The translations under genes and the position numbers were made by a program. Below the pieces are notes generated by a model that worked only from the letters and a program-made list of their open reading frames with translations, did not search any database and had not been told where the DNA came from. Shown one piece after another: positions 58,608-64,000 of a DNA stretch of 64,000 nucleotides; the stretch's first letter is position 1; each line of letters starts with the position of its first letter. Source of the stretch: Oncomelania hupensis (Eukaryota > Mollusca > Gastropoda > Littorinimorpha > Pomatiopsidae). The stretch is from assembly GCA_036898135.1 (NCBI GenBank), contig CM072512.1, positions 23,713,424 to 23,777,423 of the forward strand, given 5' to 3'.

Positions 58608-60317
58608 AATCTGTCGACCTAAAATGGGGTGAAGAACGGTGAACGACTTAAGAGTTTTGTCGTTGAACAAACGACTTCACATAGAAAAACGTTGTCATCC
58701 TCCTCACCTTTTGCTCCTGAGTCATGACCATGCTGCATACTGCTAGAATGGGCGATGCGAGGACTTTGAAATGGACATCATCATTGTCATCATCTCCGCA
58801 AATCAGTCCCAGCAAGAACGACGAAGGAAACTAGTTCGTTTACTTGCTTCGCCTTCTTAAAATTACTTGAGAAAGCAGCACGTTTACGATCACTGTTGCA
58901 GCTTATTTCATCATAGCTAATAACTGACTGACTACACGAAACAATAATCAGGACGGGTTTTCATCGTATTTTGAAGGGATTATTACAAAGCATTATAGCG
59001 AATTTTATATTTTAACGTTCTAAATTGCCTAAAATTAAACGATACCGCGCAATATTGCGAACACTTATTTCACTGTGAAAAATGAATATTTTATTCAGTT
59101 TGAAAACATAATTTCCTCGCTATATTGGACGATTGGGCTGTACACTTCATAAAATTGCACTAAGCTTATATGTGACGTAATAACGGAACGCCTTCGTTCG
59201 AAGAGTCGGCGTCGCGGGATTTGGGGGGATTTTGTAGGCGACTGTAATCTCTTGTTGATGCAACCAGTTCCTCCGACTCACAAACGAACTTAATAGGCTT
59301 GCTCCACACAGATTAGTCTAAGGCCCACAGAGCCTGCTACGTCGCATCGTTCGCTTCCCCCATTATACTGTGGTTTTGGAGGTGTCGTATGCAATCCTTC
59401 CCCCAGATAATATTAACCCCGCCGACAGAATTTCACCGGAAAGTCTCTTTTTAAAATGTGTCCAGGAAGCGACAGTGCGGATTTTGCATGGCTTTGTGAT
59501 TAAAAAAAAAATGTCTCCCTTTGTCAATAATATTTTAAATATGTAAGGTTGAACGACAAGTCTGTTTTATTATTGATTTATTTTTTTTTTAAAGGTAAAT
59601 GTTCATAACTTGGGAGTACAGACACTTTTCGTGTTTTAGTAAATACACTAGTATGAAATTGTATCATGGTGGAGTTCCCTTTTAAAAAAAAAATTTATTG
59701 GAAATTTTTTTTTACTGTACTGCACAAGAATGCAGAATGCAAAGAAGGCAGAGTCTCACAACTGTAATGTAGGAATGTCACGGGAGATATCATCGCTGCG
59801 ACGATATTTTACGAGTAATGGTCTGTTATGCTACATCGATGGTGGGTTATTTTGTGTATAGAAACTTTCCTCTGGCGATGTATCGTCTCCGGACTCTCTG
59901 TATAGGGTGTGCTTCTGAAGGAGGACCTAGTCAGGGCAGCGCAGAAGACGTCTTGGTAGGACGTGATAGGACTGTGAATCTTATTTTCCCGCTTTCATTT
60001 CTCCTCTCACGCTGTTTCTTCTTCTTCCCTCCCCTTGGCTGCTTTAGCTAATAGTACATCTGTCTGTCTCTCTCACTTTAGTGTGTCCAGTCTGCTGTTC
60101 ATGAATGTTCTAAAGAGAAAAAAGAAACAGTAGTAGGAAAGCAGGAAGTGTGAAGAAAGAAGGAATTAAAGAATAAAGTTAAAAATGCAGTAAGGAATGT
60201 AAAAAAAAAAAAGACGGAGGGAAGGAAGGCATCAGAGTCAAACAAAACACAAACAAGAAGTTTCCTTTTGACTTGTGGATTACAACAGTTGCTCGTTCTG
60301 TTGCGGTCCTTTTTCAC
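58608..60317. other. Non-genic stretch
   Basis: AT-rich unique sequence. A 77-codon frame at 59818-60051 has no recognisable motif. No gene is supported. Confidence 0.35.
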
Positions 60318-60447
60318 AACGACGACGACGAAGATGATGATAATAATTACGACTACGATAATGGTGACGGCGACGATGCTGATGATAACGGTTATGACCA
60401 CGACAACGATCCAGATGATAATGACGACGACGATCGCGACGATGATA

Positions 60448-60508
<61 letters not shown>

Positions 60509-60515
60509 CGATGAT
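60318..60515. repeat. GAC/GAT trinucleotide array
   Basis: Degenerate GAC/GAT units (60318-60450) pass into perfect GAT units (60451-60506). Poly-Asp, poly-Met and poly-Ile frames are artefacts. Confidence 0.95.
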
Positions 60516-62443
60516 GATGATGTCTATACGACTGAAGGTGTTGTTGCTTCGGTTTTTACTGCGTTGTGGCGTCTGTAGTCTTGCTGCATTGCCGTTACTG
60601 ATGCGAGTTTTTCTATTTGTTTCGTTAATACTGAAGTTGCTCTTTGCGATGTCTGCAAGCGCAAGGCAATCATTCCATTGAAAAGAACAAATCATATAGA
60701 ACAAAGACAGAAAAAAAGAAAGTGAAAGAAGGGCAGAAAGAAAGACAGAAAGAAAGGAACACAGGGGAAAACACCAAAATGAAAGACAGAAAGCAAGAGA
60801 AAAGGAACAAAAGACAGACTGACAGAAATAAATAAAGAAGAAAGATAGAAAAAAGACAGTTAAAAGACTAGAAAAACCACCACAATGAATTAGTTATTCC
60901 CATATTATCAGGATAAGCGATTTCAGAGCGAACACGTGTTCAAGTACTTGACTGTTGTTGGCCCAAGACAAACGACTTTCAAGTATAAATCATTTCTCCC
61001 CGTGGGCTTTTCGCCATACGGATGCAATATGTTGTGATAGATAAGCCTTGCGGTATACTCGGTAATACGTTGTACAATGGTCTTAACAAATATTGCTTTA
61101 TTGTTGCTTTGTGAAAAGATGCCACGAATACAACTTAGTCTACTGTGCTGGTGTTTCCAACAAGAAAAAAGATGGACTTTTTAAAGCATGTCCTGTACAG
61201 TAGACTACAAGGATTGACTTGAAACTATAGTTTTTTTTTTGTAAAATGGAGTAGCGACATCAAGAGTAACAATCAAGAGGTCTTGTTTAATACACTACGA
61301 GTAGGGTACTGTACAATAATAAGAGCGAAGGATACTTAGCATCTGAGTACAGCTTGAACGTGTGTGGCCAGGCGTAATTTCCTTGGTTTGTTTGTACCTA
61401 CCAAAGTAAACGTCAGTAGTTTTAGGGAGTGTTTTTTGTGTGTATTGTTTTGTCATTTCAAAGCACCACAATGTACGAAAGAAGATGCAAACATGAAGAA
61501 ATATTGGTGTTGGTCATCCACGGTGATTATTTCTTCTTTAGGGTTTTCCTTTAAATTAGAATGGTGTTTTCATTCTTGTCGTCTGCTTCTGTGATGTGCC
61601 TACATAAAAGTGATCTCCCTTGTCTCGAGTCTCTTTGCGCCGCGACAGGCGATTCGTTCTCCATCTCACGGCGGCAAAGAAAGAAGGGGTCGGGTGAGTG
61701 GATAGATGGGAAACGAAAAGAAGGAAAGGAGGAAGGGATGGAGCAAGGGGAGGGAGGAGGAGGTAGATGTTAATCATGCTGTTCACTGGTTTTCTCCTGT
61801 GGACTGTACGAAAAATGCCTCGGCTTTCGCTTATGGAGGGGACGATCGACATCCAAAACAGTTCTGATTAACTTCATTAACCCACCTCCAGATCGACTCA
61901 GAGAGGCAGCAACCATTGATCACCGATATCAACGTGCATATATCCTTTGATCTGTGCCTTGTGGCACATTAATATTGCGATTTGTTGTGACAGGCTGCAC
62001 GGCAGCTTCAGCTTTGGACAGTCCTAAATTGTCGCTGCGAACTGATTAAATGCCTGAACTCTCGGCATATTTTCTCATTACACAGTACCTACGATAATGA
62101 CGGGACACTTTATTAGCGCCAGACAACCTTATTTTCACATTTTCATACAAAATGTACACATGCTTAAGATACATGCCTGAGAATTAGAATATCGTCGCTA
62201 CGAAATTGTTTTTTGTGTCAATCAAACGTAGGCGGTGGTCATCATGCTTTAATCACCAGACAGTTAAAGGTGACAGAAATGTAAAGTTGCTGCAATGTTT
62301 TTATCACGTCTTTCTCTATACGTTTCTATCTCCTCCAACGTCCCCTTTGTGGTTTTTTTCTTTAACTTTCTTCGTCCTTAGATTTTCTCCTTCTTTTTGT
62401 ACACACTTATCATTTTAAACAAAATCTTCTCGGGCTTTCCGAA
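60516..62443. other. Non-genic stretch
   Basis: An A/G-rich part at 60700-60860 with AAAGACAG-like units, then unique sequence. No gene seen. Confidence 0.35.
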
Positions 62444-62572
62444 ATGGCAAGACGCCACAGCTGTTGTGGTGGTTGGCAGTTGGTGGTCGTTGCTGTTGCT
62501 TGCGTGCTAGTTAGTCTGTATTGGTCGCTGACGCTGGTGGCACTGAGCGTAGAGGAGTTAACGACGACCTAG
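62444..62572 (+). CDS. Small open frame with a membrane-anchor-like stretch
   Basis: An ATG starts 42 codons: a short basic N-terminus (MARRHSCCGGW), then about 23 hydrophobic residues (LVVVAVACVLVSLYWSL and on), then an acidic end and TAG. It looks like a signal anchor or a first exon cut short. No splice donor in good position, promoter or relative was seen. It may be chance, since the local DNA is G/T-rich, which favours Val and Leu codons. Confidence 0.15.
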   Translation: MARRHSCCGGWQLVVVAVACVLVSLYWSLTLVALSVEELTTT

Positions 62573-62784
62573 GGGGTCAGGACGTAATCTGCTACGGCGC
62601 CGACCGCCCATAAAAGCCCCGTTAGTCAGATCGTAAGTAACAGGCCCTGCCAGCTTCGTATGCTTGTGTCACACCGCTCGGGCCTTCTGACAGCTAGCGG
62701 CTATATGGCGCAAGAAAGAGCCATATGAAGTCACTTTGGATTATTGCAAGCAGTAGAAAATTCATGTTGAACGTCCTACGACGC

Positions 62785-62987
62785 ATCAAAATATTCCCTA
62801 AGTATAAAAAAACAAAGCCACATGTTTAACGTCCCAGGAAGCTAAAGTTAATGTGTATAGGATAGTAAACAAAACAAATCCTGTTTAACGGTCATTTCCT
62901 GGTGAAGGCAGGACACAATAACGTGACCATGTTTTTTGAAAAGAGCATCTTTGGAGCTGGAAAAGCGTTATATAGACCTACGTGCCA

Positions 62988-63016
<29 letters not shown>
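62785..63016 (+). mobile_element. Degraded retroposon with TTTAACGTCC motifs and AAAT tail
   Basis: The motif CATGTTTAACGTCCCAGGA occurs four times in varied form (near 62764, 62820, 62881 and 63028). The segment ends GCGTTATATAGACC...AAAT units (62988-63016), an L2-like 3' end. Boundaries and orientation of the repeats are uncertain. Confidence 0.4.
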
Positions 63017-63018
<2 letters not shown>

Positions 63019-63151
63019 TAAAAGCCATGTTTAAAACTCCAGGACACAATATATATAATCAATGGCATTTTCCTGGACAGACCCTCTGCCGAATAAACAC
63101 AATTCCACAATCACAAAGCACTTGCAGAAAAGAAGGGGAAAGGAAAAGGTC

Positions 63152-63368
63152 ATGATATAAATCAATTTTTATTTTTGAAATTTTTAGATTGACTGCGTCC
63201 AATATTATCTTTGAAGGGAGTGAAGAAACCGGAGCACCCGGAAAAATCCCTCGGCGTGATGAAAAATTTCGTATCTCAGTCCCGTAAGTTTGACCCACGC
63301 GGGGTTCGAACCCGCAACCTTCGGCCTAGGGAACCAGTTCACTATCCACTGAGCTACAGGACACCCCC
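63152..63368 (-). mobile_element. tRNA-derived SINE, family B, minus strand
   Basis: On the minus strand GTCCTGTAGCTCAGTGGAT (A-box region) and GGGTTCGAACCCC (B-box, T stem perfectly paired) form a tRNA-like head at 63368-63290. A body follows with GGGACTGAGATACG and GGGTGCTCCGGTTTC and an AT-rich tail. The anticodon arm does not pair, so it is a SINE and not a tRNA gene. No second copy occurs in the window. Confidence 0.7.
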
Positions 63369-63498
63369 ATTTCAACCCCAGTCCTACTTCTTTAGGCGAA
63401 TCAACTACAACCCTAAAACTTGTCGTCTCTCTGCCTAATAATAATCAATTATACTAGCTTGTTCGATTCGGACGCGCACGTCTACCTATTGAACCTAA

Positions 63499-64000
63499 CA
63501 CCCCTTGGGGTCATGAGCAATCTTGCCACTGTAGATTGTTCTAACCTATAAAGGGAAAAGTGAAAGCCCCAGTTGAAAACCTGTCTTGACTTTGTAGGCA
63601 AGACCGATTCACTGCGGCAACAGTACCCCCGTTGGAGTGCCGGGGGTTTCAGTACAAATAGTATCCCCACTTTCTGGAAAATTTAGTGCTTTAAATTCCC
63701 ACTGTCGCTGTCTTCCTCATTTGCTCTTTCCCATTCCTGATCTGTCCTATCACTCTGCTATACTATCTTCTTCTTCGCTAGATCAATGACCTACCCTTTT
63801 TCTTGAAAACTCTTCCTGGACAAGACTCCTTGTTTGTGTATGAGGTCTGTTTGATCAGCTTGGGAGTATTGGACGCTTTCTGCCGGGTGGTCACTAGGGC
63901 TTCCTATGATGTTATTATTTAGCACTATAGGAATTTTATATGTATGTGTTTTGTTGATGATTTATAATGATGTTTGTATTCTATTTTGTTTTTGTAACCG
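63499..64000 (+). mobile_element. R1 retroposon, long-form copy g, cut by window end
   Basis: It begins ACACCCCTTGGGGTCATGAG as in copy b and passes through AGTACCCCCGTTGGAGTGCC into the common body. It continues past the last base of the window. The short frames on either strand are considered non-coding. Confidence 0.88.

Overview
This window is a stretch of animal nuclear DNA with no recognisable host gene. No frame carries a conserved cellular protein. What can be read is interspersed repeats, many short tandem repeats and AT-rich unique sequence. The mixture (RTE-like and CR1/L2-like LINE fragments, several tRNA-derived SINE types, a Ty3/gypsy element, very many tri- and tetranucleotide arrays) looks like a marine invertebrate, and a gastropod mollusc would be my first guess. 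That guess is an inference; the sequence does not settle the species.

The main feature is a complete LTR retrotransposon on the minus strand at 27948-35986. Its two 1560-base LTRs showed no difference when read line against line. It is flanked by a perfect 5-base target duplication (TCCCT). It has an 18-base primer-binding site matching the 3' end of tRNA-Pro and one uninterrupted 1481-codon gag-pol frame. The pol domains are ordered protease, integrase, reverse transcriptase, RNase H, so integrase precedes reverse transcriptase. This is the Ty1/copia-like order known within Ty3/gypsy only from the Gmr1 group. The Gag capsid region resembles a SCAN domain, which also fits Gmr1. The copy looks young and possibly still active. 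A 1.5 kb solo LTR of another family (26331-27844) ends 98 bases before its left target duplication. A third LTR (58027-58602, minus) has a readable promoter: CCAAT, an ATF/C-EBP-like site, a heat-shock-like palindrome, TATA and AATAAA.

Region by region. 0-8 kb: a LINE tail, microsatellites, a 100-base MITE, and a 1.2 kb foldback element with a tRNA-like SINE in its core. 8-10 kb: two inverted copies of an abundant retroposon here called R1, around an ATCT array, followed by a 483-base TATC array and a foldback element. 10-26 kb: nested RTE-like and L2-like LINE fragments, long GAA, TCA, CT and GT tracts, and an ATCT/TA/GA array between 57-base inverted arms. 26-36 kb: the solo LTR and the Gmr1-like element. 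36-50 kb: a mariner-type MITE that still encodes the end of a transposase, a tRNA-SINE, and simple repeats. 50-54 kb: three R1 copies with clear target duplications, two of them inside a single duplication. 54-64 kb: LINE tails, one of them split by a SINE, an LTR with promoter, another SINE, and an R1 copy running off the window end.

The features do not form a pathway. Together they record successive insertions: autonomous LINE and LTR elements, non-autonomous SINE, R1 and MITE passengers, and microsatellites that repeatedly sit at the ends or centres of these insertions.
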